From the NCBI GenBank assembly GCA_903832285.1, contig CAILAY010000139.1, forward strand, positions 24,581-88,580: a stretch of 64,000 bases of DNA. The letters run 5' to 3'. A program made the translations under genes and the position numbers. Source of the stretch: an uncultured beta proteobacterium. Lineage in GTDB: Bacteria; Pseudomonadota; Gammaproteobacteria; Burkholderiales; Burkholderiaceae_C. How positions within the stretch are numbered: the stretch's first letter is position 1; every line of letters begins with the position of its first letter. Of this stretch, positions 8,901-17,813 are shown in pieces. Below the pieces are notes generated by a model. That model had not been told where the DNA came from and searched no databases. It saw only the letters and a list, made by a program, of their open reading frames with translations.

Positions 8901-10195
8901 AGCAGCTTGAGCCAGGCGATAGCCTGAGCCTCCGTCATTTGTTCGCGTTCCAGACCGTCCCGGATGCAATGGTTGCGCTTGAGATCGACCAGGGTAAGAC
9001 CGGGGTAGGCCTTGTACCAGACTTGAGTGGGTACCTGGTGGCGTCGCTGAAAGTGCTTGAATCGCTGTTCAAGGCGGGCGCCGCCCAGTATCAACCACCG
9101 GGTGCGGGGCCAGCCCAAACCGTTGCTGAATACCAGGTTCAGGCCCCATGACACCTTGTTAATGAAGTCGTCCATGTAGCCCTGGTGGCTGCCATCGTAA
9201 TTGCTTGTGAACACAACCCGAGTCTTGTTGTCGAGGAAGGCCCAGCGGGCAAAGTGAATGGTCTGCACGCGCGCCAGGTGGCCGCGTGTGAAAACGTGTC
9301 GGCAGGCATAGTCGATCAGCACCAGCAGGACGGTCACCAGCCAGCGCCGAAACAGCCCCGGCTTGACCGCGCCCAGCGCCGTGTACTGGTTCGTCACATC
9401 GCGATCTTCCAACTCTTGCAGAGCCGACAGTGCTTCGGTCTGCGGGCGCGGGCAGATCTCTGGATCACTGAGCTCGCGGCTGCGCAACTGGTAGATGAGC
9501 AGCGGTAGCAGGACGATCAACAGCGGCAGCAGCGCCAGCCCGATCAGGGGCACCAGCAAGGCATGCGCCAAATTGGTCATCTGCCAGGCCAGTGGCGTCG
9601 GTTCGGGAGGCGTCAGCATCAGTCGGCCGGCCTGCACTTCAGTTCTTACAAACGACTTCAACTCGTCGCGCAGCGTCCGCGCAGCGGCGCCGCAGACCCG
9701 CACATGGCGTGGCGCCCGGGCCGCCAGCGCACGCTGCAAGGCACTCTCCTGTCTCACCTGTTGCACGGTGCGCCCGACCCAATTCACGTAATTGGCGGCC
9801 AGCGGCTGGTCATGTGCCAGCATCCAGTCCAGCAGGTCGTCACTGGTCGCAAAGCCCTTGCAGTGCGAGAAGACTTTGCGCAGCCCATCGCCCGCGCGTT
9901 GCGCCAGGTGGCCGAGGAATTCATGCGCCGGGCCGTCGCAGTCACCCATGAACAAGAGGTAAGTCGGCAAGCCCGGTCGCGGTAGTCCAAGTGTTTCGAG
10001 GTCAATCTGCAGCGCGTCGTCCAGCAACACCAGGCGTGCGAAGTGCAGGCGCTCGAAGTCGCCAAACGGCAACACGGCGTTGTGCGCATCTGCCATGCCG
10101 GGCTCAGAATTCATCGAGGCCAGCAACGCCCGCAGTTCGGACTCGTGACCAGCCGCAAGCGGCGCGATCAGCATGAAGTGCGACTGGGGCGTCAC
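8897..10195 (-). CDS. Unknown membrane protein with a duplicated HFAR/DG motif block
   Basis: I do not recognise a named family. The 432-residue protein has a strongly hydrophobic stretch at ~209-236 and another at ~284-302. On either side lies a similar soluble block: LHFARLVLLDD (50-60) followed by FMGDCDGPAHEFLGHL (82-97), and IHFARWAFLDN (313-323) followed by FTSNYDGSHQGYMDDFI (329-345). This looks like an ancient internal duplication of a ferredoxin-like (dimeric alpha-beta barrel) half, the fold that also builds DyP peroxidases; that fold assignment is inference. It is translationally coupled to the DyP peroxidase (ATGA overlap) and lies 21 bases after the small unknown gene, so it belongs to the redox cluster. 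Confidence 0.75.
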   Translation of the reverse strand: MTPQSHFMLIAPLAAGHESELRALLASMNSEPGMADAHNAVLPFGDFERLHFARLVLLDDALQIDLETLGLPRPGLPTYLLFMGDCDGPAHEFLGHLAQRAGDGLRKVFSHCKGFATSDDLLDWMLAHDQPLAANYVNWVGRTVQQVRQESALQRALAARAPRHVRVCGAAARTLRDELKSFVRTEVQAGRLMLTPPEPTPLAWQMTNLAHALLVPLIGLALLPLLIVLLPLLIYQLRSRELSDPEICPRPQTEALSALQELEDRDVTNQYTALGAVKPGLFRRWLVTVLLVLIDYACRHVFTRGHLARVQTIHFARWAFLDNKTRVVFTSNYDGSHQGYMDDFINKVSWGLNLVFSNGLGWPRTRWLILGGARLEQRFKHFQRRHQVPTQVWYKAYPGLTLVDLKRNHCIRDGLEREQMTEAQAIAWLKLL

Positions 10196-10216
10196 GTTCA
10201 GCCCACCGGTTGGAAG

Positions 10217-10648
10217 TTAGAACTGCAGGCAAAAGTCGATCAGGCGGTCCTTCTTCCAGTACACCTTGCCGAGGTAGAAGCCAGGGCCGATCAAGCGGAT
10301 CTCATCGCGAACGTAATGCGCCAGCACCGAAGTCTCGGAGTAGTCAAGCACGATGCATTGCTGACCATCCAGCCAGCTCTTGTCCTTGTACACCCGGGCC
10401 AAGATGGCCTCGATGCCGAACATGAGTATTCTGTTCTTCAGCACGCCTTTTTCCGCATCGAACACCTTGCCCTGCCAGCCGAAGTGATTGATGATTTCAG
10501 CAATGTCCTCGGTGTATCGGGTGCCTGGCGCGATGATGGCGGTGCCCTTGGCGGCGCCGTTGGGTATGTCACCAGGCGGGCTACTGCGAAACAGGTCGTC
10601 CAGCTGGGCTTGCGTCATTGCCAGCAATTGCGCTACGTCGTATGCCAT
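10217..10648 (-). CDS. Small conserved-looking protein of unknown function in the redox cluster
   Basis: 143 residues with no signal peptide or membrane segment. The first 35 residues are helical and polar; the remainder is rich in predicted strands, ending IRLIGPGFYLGKVYW followed by FCLQF, with a WQGKVFD motif near residue 58 and IVLDYSETSVLAHYVRDE near 99-116. The pattern recalls small lipocalin-like or GXWXG-type barrels, but I cannot assign a family. An excellent ribosome-binding site (AAAGGAGA) sits seven bases before the ATG, which is unusually strong for this neighbourhood. It lies between the GMC oxidoreductase and the membrane protein, all on one strand. Confidence 0.7.
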   Translation of the reverse strand: MAYDVAQLLAMTQAQLDDLFRSSPPGDIPNGAAKGTAIIAPGTRYTEDIAEIINHFGWQGKVFDAEKGVLKNRILMFGIEAILARVYKDKSWLDGQQCIVLDYSETSVLAHYVRDEIRLIGPGFYLGKVYWKKDRLIDFCLQF

Positions 10649-10695
10649 CGTGGTCTCCTTTCGCGGTTTCCCGCATTGAATAAATTGTCACTTCA

Positions 10696-12558
10696 TCATT
10701 GGGATGCGGCCGTCACCCGCGCATCGTGCAACACTGCAGCGGCGGCTTTCTCACCCACCATGTAGACCGCGGCCGCCACGAAAAAGCCTGGAATGCGCGG
10801 AAACACCGACGCATCGACGACGCGCAGGCCGCGTGTGCCATGCACAGTGAAATTGCTATTGAGCACGCCACCCGTGTCGGCAGCGCCAATAGCACAGGAA
10901 CACGACGCGTGGTGACCCCAGGCGGTATCGCGCACGTAGCTGGCCAGCGCCTCGTCGGTATTCACTGCCGGACCGGGGGCGCATTCCTCTGCGATCATGC
11001 CGCTGGTGATCAGCGGCGCCGTCAGCCGACGCACAAAGCGGATGGCCTGCACGATGGATTGGAGGTCGCTGCCGACCGCATCGTCACCTTCGTCGAAATA
11101 GCGAAAGTTCACCAACGGCGTATCAAGCGGGTCTGCCGACCGCAGCGTGACACTGCCGGCACGGTTGCATGTGTGCGCTTTGAGTACGGCCCAGGTCAGG
11201 CGGTCGGTATGCTGGCGGATCAACTCGGAAAAGCCGGCGGCATAGCCTTCAAATCGGGCCGGCAGGGCCATGCAGAAGATGTCGGGTTCGGGCAGTGTTG
11301 TCTGGGAGCGCCGGATCAGGCCGATGGCGGCACCACTGCCAGCGTACATGCCAGAACGGGACTCGTGCCAGCGCTGCCAGAGGGGATCGCCGCGTTCAAA
11401 AATCGCACCTTCAAGCGAGCTCCAGGGCTTTCGCATGCGGTGTGTCACCGCCACCTCGTAGCGGTCTTGCAGGTTGCGCCCGACTCCGGGCAGGTCGACC
11501 CGTACGGGAATGCCATGAGCGCGCAGCTCTGCCGCCGGGCCGATGCCAGAGAGCATCAACAACTGCGGTGTGTTGAAGGCACCACCGCACAGCAGCACCT
11601 CGCGCCGGGCACGCACCTGCCGAAGCTCTCCGGGGGCACTGCTGGGTGCTGCATGGGCCCGATACAGGCGCTGCCCCTTTAGATATTCGACGCCGCAGGC
11701 GGCTCCGCCAGCGTCGAAGATGACCCGGGTGGCCAGAGCATCGAGTTCAATATGCAGCCGCTGCGGATGGTCGGCGGCAACCTGCCGCACGCGTTCGCGG
11801 GCGCCAACCCGCCGATGTCCCGAGGTGGACAGCGGGGTGTAGCAAAGTCCTTCGAAACTGCTACCACCCCACGGTCGCGCATTCGGGTCCCCCATGCCGC
11901 GCAGCCAGTGCCAGGCGCTCAGGAGCGGGTGCGGCAAGCTGCGCGCAAACGCGGTTGTGGTTTTGGCCAGCAGGTCCACCATCTCCTCGTCGCCCAAGGC
12001 CTCGATCGGAACGGATCGTTCGGTGTGCAGCCAGCCGTTCCAGCCGTGTCCTGTGGGGTCCATACCGAAGTGCTGCAGCGCGCGCCACAGGGGCCGATGG
12101 TGGCAGGCCTCGAGACGCCCGGTGAAACGACGCATGTGCGACGCGCGCCAGCTTGGGTCGCCGGTCAGTTGCGCGATGTGATTCCAGTCGGAGTCGTGCG
12201 GGCGCATAAAGATCATAGCGTTGTGGGCGGTGCAGCCGCCCAGTGCCGCGGCGCGCGGGTACAGAACACCCTGGGTGGACGGGTTGTATTTGGGGTCGCG
12301 AGTCTGGCGCACCTCGTCGGCATAGTGACGCACCTGGAAGTTCCAGCTCATGGCGTCGTTCTCACAGGCGAACGCGTGAAAGCCCGGCACGTCATAGTCG
12401 TCTGGCAGGCGAGATGCCTGTGTCGTCTGCGGGTCGCCACCGGCCTCGATCAGGAAGACGCGCATGCCGTCCTCTGCCAGTCGCGCCGCCAGCGTGCCGC
12501 CTCCGGCACCTGAGCCAACGATGACGTAGTCCCATTCGAGTCCTTCGGCATCCGTCAT
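10696..12558 (-). CDS. GMC-family FAD-dependent oxidoreductase
   Basis: 620 residues. The N-terminal FAD-binding motif is DYVIVGSGAGGGTLAARLAEDG (G-S-G-A-G-G at 15-20) with the E-A-G-G acidic strand end near 38. The second GMC signature GAFNTPQLLMLSGIGP lies near the middle, and the C-terminus has WGHHASCSCAIGA with the catalytic-position histidine, then LRVVDASVFPRIPGFFV. GMC enzymes oxidise alcohols or sugars and pass electrons to oxygen or a cytochrome; the substrate is unknown here. No signal peptide is seen. It starts 19 bases after the di-haem cytochrome gene, so the cytochrome could be its electron partner, although one appears cytoplasmic and the other exported. Confidence 0.87.
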   Translation of the reverse strand: MTDAEGLEWDYVIVGSGAGGGTLAARLAEDGMRVFLIEAGGDPQTTQASRLPDDYDVPGFHAFACENDAMSWNFQVRHYADEVRQTRDPKYNPSTQGVLYPRAAALGGCTAHNAMIFMRPHDSDWNHIAQLTGDPSWRASHMRRFTGRLEACHHRPLWRALQHFGMDPTGHGWNGWLHTERSVPIEALGDEEMVDLLAKTTTAFARSLPHPLLSAWHWLRGMGDPNARPWGGSSFEGLCYTPLSTSGHRRVGARERVRQVAADHPQRLHIELDALATRVIFDAGGAACGVEYLKGQRLYRAHAAPSSAPGELRQVRARREVLLCGGAFNTPQLLMLSGIGPAAELRAHGIPVRVDLPGVGRNLQDRYEVAVTHRMRKPWSSLEGAIFERGDPLWQRWHESRSGMYAGSGAAIGLIRRSQTTLPEPDIFCMALPARFEGYAAGFSELIRQHTDRLTWAVLKAHTCNRAGSVTLRSADPLDTPLVNFRYFDEGDDAVGSDLQSIVQAIRFVRRLTAPLITSGMIAEECAPGPAVNTDEALASYVRDTAWGHHASCSCAIGAADTGGVLNSNFTVHGTRGLRVVDASVFPRIPGFFVAAAVYMVGEKAAAAVLHDARVTAASQ

Positions 12559-12577
12559 GTGCGAGGCGACGCGGTCG

Positions 12578-15106
12578 TTAAAACATCTTCAGGAAGGCGA
12601 TCAGCGCGTGTTTGTCTTGATCGCTCAGCGCCGCCTCGGTGCCAAACGCTTTTTCATCGACACTCAATCCGTCTTGTTGGTTGAATTCCGCGGTGCCAAA
12701 ATAGTGGCCACGGTTGACAACGAAGTCCGGGCACTTGCTTAAGCTCAGCATCGGTTTCTTCAGGTTGGCAAACTTTTCGCGCAGTTCCTGGTCACTGGCG
12801 CCCGATGGCGCGGTGGCTAAATCCACCTTGAGCTTGAGTAACAACTCACCGACGTCGCGCGCATGTGTTGCGATAACCGCCAGGTCGCTGCTCTCAGAAC
12901 GCAACTTCAGGTTGGCAATCAGGTTTACCGGCACGTCCTTCGGAATCGGACCCAGCACGATGTCCCCGCCAGCGTCGATCAGCCACGGAACCCAGCGGTG
13001 CAATTGGCTCTGTAGCGGTTGCAGCGCATCGGGCACGAAGCCAACCGGTATCGTCACATCGCTGCGCTGGGTGGTGCGGTCGATGGTGCCCGGCACCTTG
13101 CTGCCGAGGATCGCATCGTGAACGCGTTTCTCCGGCCAGAGCATCTGCTCGATCGATGCATCAAACACCCTCATGCGGCTGGCAACCGATGGATCGGAAT
13201 CAAACGGCCCGACCGAGTTGTTGAGCAGGAACGGCGCCGTCGACCAAAGGCTGATCAGCGACGGCACCCGGGTGTAACCGCGCCCGCCACCCGGCATCTC
13301 ATAAGGGAAGGGCGCGCCCGTAAAGGGGTCGCTCAACGTGATGGTGCCGACAGCGGGCAGTTGCTTGTACGACTGCGAAGAAAAGTTGTCCCAGATGTTG
13401 CCGGCCAGCGCGTTGGTGGCCAGCGGGCTGCAGGCGTTGGTGCGCAGCAACGTCACCGGAATACGTGCTTCGGTGGACAGGTAATTGCCCTGCAGGAAGT
13501 CGCTGGCCTTCACGATCGCGCGCATCTGAGATTTGTAGCCTTCGGTCTGGGTCCAGGTCCAGTAGCGTTTGAAGCATGCGAGGTAATTGGCGCCGCTGCA
13601 TTTGGCAACGTCAAGGTCGATCTCCGGCGGTGGCATCGGAGCCTTGCTCGAGTGGCAGCGGGCACAGGTGTCGGCAAAGACCGCTTTGCCGCGCTCCAGT
13701 GTGGCGGCATCAGTTTTCAAATATTGCTCGCCACCGGGCGCGTCTTTTAGACGGTCCGGTTGGGCTGCTTTCAAAAAAAATAACGCCGTGTTGGGCGTGC
13801 CCGCTTCGGTCGCCTGCCAGTACGATGAGTTCTTCTGCGCGTCCGCAATTTTGATCGGCGTGATCGCCTTGCCTCCGGCCACCGGGTTGAAGTGCAACAG
13901 CCACTCTTCGCTGAAGACGCCGATGTTCATGTGGACCCGGTTCAGCGCGCCCAGCAGGCCGACCGAATCGGCACCGTCTTTCAGCACATGGGGGGTGCGC
14001 ACCATGGCACTGGGCTTGTCATAGAACTCGGTCAGCGGCCCGCTGGCAATGAAGTCGTTAAGCTGCTTGTTGTCGAGTTCGCCACCGGCCAGCTTCTCAT
14101 GCCACAAGCGCTTGGCCACACCCATGCGCGCCGCAAAGTCGTAGACCGCATTCATGGTGCGCGGGTTGTTGATGCTGTCGGTCGAGATCAGCGAGGTGTC
14201 CATCGATCCCGGCCGAAAAGTACGGGCCAGTTGGTACATGAAGTTCTTTTGACCTTCGGGCTTGTTGGCGTTGTGGATGAACAGTCGGTCGACCCACATG
14301 TACTGCGCCCCCACCGAAGAACTCAGGTTGGCGAAGGCCGGATGCGCCGCGTCAGCGGGCGGCTTCACCGGGCTTGGACCGACGTGACAAAAGCCGCACG
14401 ACATGCCGACCCGGTACGGTCGCACCAAGTCCTTGCGGTTGTAATAACTAGGGTCCGTGTAATATCTTTCCGGATCCCAGGCCTTAGCTGCGTTGGCGTC
14501 GAAGGCTGGATTCGGGAACAGGCGCAGTCCCATGATGCCGGTGGCCTCGCCGTAAAAAGAGCCCACCGGTTGCGTGCTGCCATCGCCGAGAGGCTTGCCA
14601 CGCGAGCCGGTGGCGACGCCCGGGTATTTGCTCTCGTTCTCGAACGGGTCGGCCACACAGCCCTTACCACGCGCATCCAGCCACAAGCCGCGGTGCTTCT
14701 TGTCGGGGCCATTCGCATTTTCGAAACAGGGTTCATTGACGAGGCCGAAATAGGCCCATCGCGTGGAACGGTTGTAGGCCTGACTGGGGTGGGAGCTGAT
14801 TATTTTTAGCAGGTCGAAAGCACCGAAGGTGAAGTCGGTCATCTTGTCCCATAAGCGGTCGTTGCCGCCGCTCCAGACCAGCCACATATTGCGCCCGGCG
14901 ATCTCCTCGGGTGTCAGCGCCAAAGCGCCGTCCATGTCGTGGAAATAGTCCTCAGTGGCATGCACAAACGACGCGCCACTGCGCCCCGCTGCCTTGGCTT
15001 CGTCGAGCACTTCCCCGGCCTGCGGTTGCTTGCTGCAAGCCACCACGCCCAGGCATCCAAACACGGTGAGAAGTATCAACATTGTTTGCCAGCGACTTCG
15101 AATCAT
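12578..15106 (-). CDS. Exported di-haem cytochrome c (peroxidase-like), probable lipoprotein
   Basis: 842 residues with two CxxCH haem sites: C-G-F-C-H at about 237-241 and C-A-R-C-H at about 481-485. The N-terminus has a charged start, a hydrophobic stretch and VVAC, a reasonable lipobox. It resembles the very long di-haem cytochrome c peroxidase-like group rather than the ~330-residue CcpA type; RoxA-like oxygenases are another di-haem possibility I cannot exclude. The ATG at 15106 is chosen over a GTG at 15124 because TGGAGAACGGCA precedes it with GGAGA at correct spacing. It is the first gene of the minus-strand redox cluster and would act in the periplasm. Confidence 0.82.
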   Translation of the reverse strand: MIRSRWQTMLILLTVFGCLGVVACSKQPQAGEVLDEAKAAGRSGASFVHATEDYFHDMDGALALTPEEIAGRNMWLVWSGGNDRLWDKMTDFTFGAFDLLKIISSHPSQAYNRSTRWAYFGLVNEPCFENANGPDKKHRGLWLDARGKGCVADPFENESKYPGVATGSRGKPLGDGSTQPVGSFYGEATGIMGLRLFPNPAFDANAAKAWDPERYYTDPSYYNRKDLVRPYRVGMSCGFCHVGPSPVKPPADAAHPAFANLSSSVGAQYMWVDRLFIHNANKPEGQKNFMYQLARTFRPGSMDTSLISTDSINNPRTMNAVYDFAARMGVAKRLWHEKLAGGELDNKQLNDFIASGPLTEFYDKPSAMVRTPHVLKDGADSVGLLGALNRVHMNIGVFSEEWLLHFNPVAGGKAITPIKIADAQKNSSYWQATEAGTPNTALFFLKAAQPDRLKDAPGGEQYLKTDAATLERGKAVFADTCARCHSSKAPMPPPEIDLDVAKCSGANYLACFKRYWTWTQTEGYKSQMRAIVKASDFLQGNYLSTEARIPVTLLRTNACSPLATNALAGNIWDNFSSQSYKQLPAVGTITLSDPFTGAPFPYEMPGGGRGYTRVPSLISLWSTAPFLLNNSVGPFDSDPSVASRMRVFDASIEQMLWPEKRVHDAILGSKVPGTIDRTTQRSDVTIPVGFVPDALQPLQSQLHRWVPWLIDAGGDIVLGPIPKDVPVNLIANLKLRSESSDLAVIATHARDVGELLLKLKVDLATAPSGASDQELREKFANLKKPMLSLSKCPDFVVNRGHYFGTAEFNQQDGLSVDEKAFGTEAALSDQDKHALIAFLKMF

Positions 15107-15509
15107 TGCCGTTCTCCATTGCACTGCCGGATGAGTCGGGCCATTCTAGGTACGTTCAATCGGTGTCCTGGTCGGGGATCCGATAACCATGGGAACTTGA
15201 TGGTTAAGTTGGACGCGCTGTCGACCGGTTAACCTAATTTATGACGCTGTGCACCAAAGATCCAATCCAGGAATGCACGTAAAGAAGCGTCTTTCAATTG
15301 AAAGTGAGAGTGCCCGAACAGCTTGATCGACGCTGGCCTTGGCGGCGCTGTCGTAATTTGTATTGACTTTGTCGAAACTTGACGTCGAGGGGCCAGGAAT
15401 TTTGGCTCTGCACAGTTGCCGGTCGCGAGCGTGGACAACGTGCCCAAGGGAACCAGCAAGGAAATCAAGGGCCGGCCGGTCGCGGGCCTGCGATTTCACA
15501 TTCAACCGA
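15107..15509. other. Intergenic stretch, no gene supported
   Basis: About 400 bases between the di-haem cytochrome start and the hydratase stop. It must hold the promoter of the redox cluster (minus strand), but I see no convincing -35/-10 pair. A GGTTAACC palindrome lies at about 15227-15234. Short minus-strand open frames (15229-15468) end in a fragment that vaguely resembles a hydrolase C-terminus (GHSHFQLKDASLRAFLDW), but this is too weak to call. Confidence 0.4.
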
Positions 15510-16307
15510 CTATTGAAACTCAACTTTCAACGGGGACAGCGGCATGCCAAAGGCACCGCTCCAGCACTCCCCCCGCTTTACAGCCCAGGCGTCGGTCCAG
15601 GTGCCGGTGGTAACGACATCGCCCGGGCCCAGATCAGGAGCCATCGGACACTGTCGAAGTTCCTTCAGAAAGTGGTGCAGTGCTCTAAGCGGGCTGTCCA
15701 GCACGTTGGCGCCACATCCCTTGTCAATGATCTGATCACCCTTCATCAGGCTGACTTGTGTTGCGGCCAGAAACTCGTTGAGTTCACTGGCAGTTGTCGC
15801 TATAGCTCCTACAGGGACTCTGCGACCGACCAACAGCCGTGCATGAAGACCACCATCTGTCACGGAATCGGAAGCCTTGAACTTCCAGTCTGCAGAGTGC
15901 GACTGAACAATCTCGAAGCCGGGGGCAACCCACTCGAGAGCATTGAACAGGTCATCAAGCGACGCATCGTGTGCGGGCGAAAATTTGATGCCGAACACGG
16001 CCTCGGGTTCAATGCGTGGCTGGCAGGTAGCTGCGAGTGAAATTGTCCCGTGGCCCTCGCAGAATGACAACGTCGTGTTGTACACGGTTCCCCAGATGGG
16101 TGCATAGACGTTGTAGCGTGGCCAAATATTGCGATTGGTGAAGCCAATTTTGAAGCCGCGGGGAACCTCGCCTCGAGCGATTCGAAGACGTCGAACAGCC
16201 AGCGAACACTGATAGGCGGCGGGCACATCGTAGTCTGCTGCGTTGCTTGGAGACTCCGTCCAGACGCGGCCGTCGTCATAGTGTGAGAGGATCGTCTGTG
16301 GGTTCAT
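15510..16307 (-). CDS. 2-keto-4-pentenoate hydratase / fumarylacetoacetase-fold family protein
   Basis: 265 residues of the MhpD/DmpE-type hydratase family. The metal-binding region appears as PRIEPEAVFGIKF, preceded by GFKIGFTNRNIW and followed by a segment with VAPGFEIVQSH. The C-terminal LGPGDVVTTGTWTDAW is the family's G-D-x-V-x-T-G strand. Such enzymes hydrate 2-hydroxypenta-2,4-dienoate in meta-cleavage of aromatics, or act as decarboxylases on oxalocrotonate. No partner aldolase or dehydrogenase is adjacent, so the substrate is open. It is a single gene on the minus strand downstream of the LysR regulator, separated by ~470 bases. Confidence 0.8.
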   Translation of the reverse strand: MNPQTILSHYDDGRVWTESPSNAADYDVPAAYQCSLAVRRLRIARGEVPRGFKIGFTNRNIWPRYNVYAPIWGTVYNTTLSFCEGHGTISLAATCQPRIEPEAVFGIKFSPAHDASLDDLFNALEWVAPGFEIVQSHSADWKFKASDSVTDGGLHARLLVGRRVPVGAIATTASELNEFLAATQVSLMKGDQIIDKGCGANVLDSPLRALHHFLKELRQCPMAPDLGPGDVVTTGTWTDAWAVKRGECWSGAFGMPLSPLKVEFQ

Positions 16308-16776
16308 GGATTGGGTCCTTTACATGCGAGTGCAGTCTACTGCGACGCATGGATTCCGCCGCCGATATCGCACGGTCTGTCGCAAAACCGATGGCGCCCT
16401 GGTCGCCGCATGGTGCAGATCACTGGCCGCGGCGAGCACAATCGACGTGCAGGTCCAAGATCCGATAGGGCGGAAATCGCGGGCTGGCAGCGCCGCGTAA
16501 AGAGCCATCGGTCGTATCAATTTGATCGCACCAGCGTGAAAAGGAACCAGCGTCGTGCGGAGCAGCCATTGCACCGGCAAAAAGTGATAGTCCTCCCTTC
16601 GTGGTAGCAGCCACTTTCGGTCATTCGCGGCGAAACGGCCTAATTCGGCGACAAGTCAAGGCCAACTTACTTCTTCGCTGCATCCTCCAACGTGATTTAT
16701 TCGGTCCCTAACGTCATTTGCGACAAAGACCTGAGTCTCGGCGGTCTTGGCGTATCTCCTTGGTTGTTGTTCACTA
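16308..16776. other. Intergenic stretch, no gene supported
   Basis: About 470 bases between the hydratase start and the LysR stop. Short open frames exist on both strands but overlap each other, lack ribosome-binding sites and have no recognisable domains. I see no clear terminator for the LysR gene and no strong promoter for the hydratase. Confidence 0.4.
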
Positions 16777-17676
16777 TCACAGGGGTACTTCCCGCTGTCG
16801 AAGTCGCTCGATTGCCAAGTCCAGGAACGCCCGAACTCGTTGTGGCGCTTGCCGACCCTCTCGGTGAACCACATGCACAGGCAAAGCAACCGGTTCAAAG
16901 TCAGGCAACACAGTCTTCAACCGTCCTGCCCGCAGGTGTTCTGCCACTTGGTAGGAAAGCAGCCGAGTCAGCCCAAAACCGCCGACTGCAGCAGCCACCG
17001 CAGAATCATTGGTCGTCGTAATCAACCGGGCATTCAGTCGAATGCTTCGAGGCTCGCCTTTGTCGACCAGCTTCCATTCAGGGTTCGGCGTGACACTGCT
17101 GGCGGAAATAATGTTGTGGTGGTGCAAATCATCGGGGGTGGTCGGAATGCCATATTTGGCGAGATAGTCTGGGGCACCGCAGATCACACGCCGAACCTGC
17201 CCGACACGAATGGCCTGCATGGTGGAATCCGGAAGTTCGCCGATGCGAACTGCAACATCCACACCTTCATCCAGCAGATTGACGACCCGGTCCAAAAACA
17301 AACAGGATGCACTCACCTCGGGGTAGCGGGTCAAGTATTCCGTGACGACGGGTGTAACGTATATCCCCCCATACAACACCGGGGCAGTGATGGTCAGCCT
17401 TCCACGGGGTGACGAGTGCATCCCGCTTACTGACTCATCAGCTTCCAGCATCTCCGCCAGGATGCGCCTGCAGTCCTGCACGTAACGCTGACCCGCGTCC
17501 GTCACCCGAACCGTTCGCGTGGTGCGAGTCAAGAGCCGAAGCCCAAGGTGGGTTTCCAACTCGTTGATCGCTCTAGTCACTGCCGGAGGCGACATGTTCA
17601 GCTTTCTCGCCGCCCCTGCAAACCCATTGGCGTCGACAACAGCGACAAAGACACTGATCAGGTGGAATCTGTCCAT
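16777..17676 (-). CDS. LysR-family transcriptional regulator
   Basis: 299 residues, the usual LysR length. The N-terminal winged helix-turn-helix is clear (FVAVVDANGFAGAARKLNMSPPAVTRAINELETHLG, residues ~10-45), followed by the LLTRTTRTVRVTDAG linker strand. Residues ~90-290 are the periplasmic-binding-protein-like effector domain. It is transcribed divergently from the AhpD-like/NTF2-like/PPOX-like gene row starting at 17814, the usual LysR arrangement, so it probably controls that row and itself. Two dyads sit within 40 bases of its start (17681-17713). The effector is unknown. Confidence 0.92.
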   Translation of the reverse strand: MDRFHLISVFVAVVDANGFAGAARKLNMSPPAVTRAINELETHLGLRLLTRTTRTVRVTDAGQRYVQDCRRILAEMLEADESVSGMHSSPRGRLTITAPVLYGGIYVTPVVTEYLTRYPEVSASCLFLDRVVNLLDEGVDVAVRIGELPDSTMQAIRVGQVRRVICGAPDYLAKYGIPTTPDDLHHHNIISASSVTPNPEWKLVDKGEPRSIRLNARLITTTNDSAVAAAVGGFGLTRLLSYQVAEHLRAGRLKTVLPDFEPVALPVHVVHREGRQAPQRVRAFLDLAIERLRQREVPL

Positions 17677-17680
17677 ATTA

Positions 17681-17695
17681 TTCCGAATATTGGAA
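17681..17695. promoter_or_regulatory. Dyad next to the LysR start, candidate operator
   Basis: TTCCGAATATTGGAA, with TTCC/GGAA arms, begins five bases upstream of the LysR start codon in the divergent intergenic region. It has the size and partial symmetry of a LysR T-N11-A box, probably an autoregulatory site. Confidence 0.4.
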
Positions 17696-17696
17696 T

Positions 17697-17713
17697 GGTA
17701 AATTGATTTTACC
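17697..17713. promoter_or_regulatory. Perfect six-base-arm dyad, candidate LysR operator
   Basis: GGTAAATTGATTTTACC has perfect GGTAAA/TTTACC arms with a five-base spacer, containing the T-N11-A pattern. It is adjacent to the previous dyad, and a third one, GAACT-N6-AGTTC, lies at 17734-17749. Tandem sites in a LysR divergent promoter are typical of recognition and activation sites. Confidence 0.45.
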
Positions 17714-17813
17714 GGTGATTCTCATTTTTAAGCGAACTAAATACAGTTCATCCATTCGCTAAAAACACAGCGAATACAACTTCAAACCACCTTAACCATT
17801 GAAGGAAATCACC

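Noticed and set aside
8901..8969. Upstream extension of the DyP peroxidase
   Set aside because: It overlaps the previous gene and adds no signal peptide; the ATG in the ATGA overlap gives the family-typical start.
15229..15468. Small minus-strand frame ending GHSHFQLKDASLRAFLDW
   Set aside because: It recalls a hydrolase C-terminus, but is too short, lacks a ribosome-binding site, and overlaps another open frame.
16247..16607. Several short plus-strand frames upstream of the hydratase
   Set aside because: They overlap in all frames, begin inside the hydratase antisense, and have no ribosome-binding site or domain.
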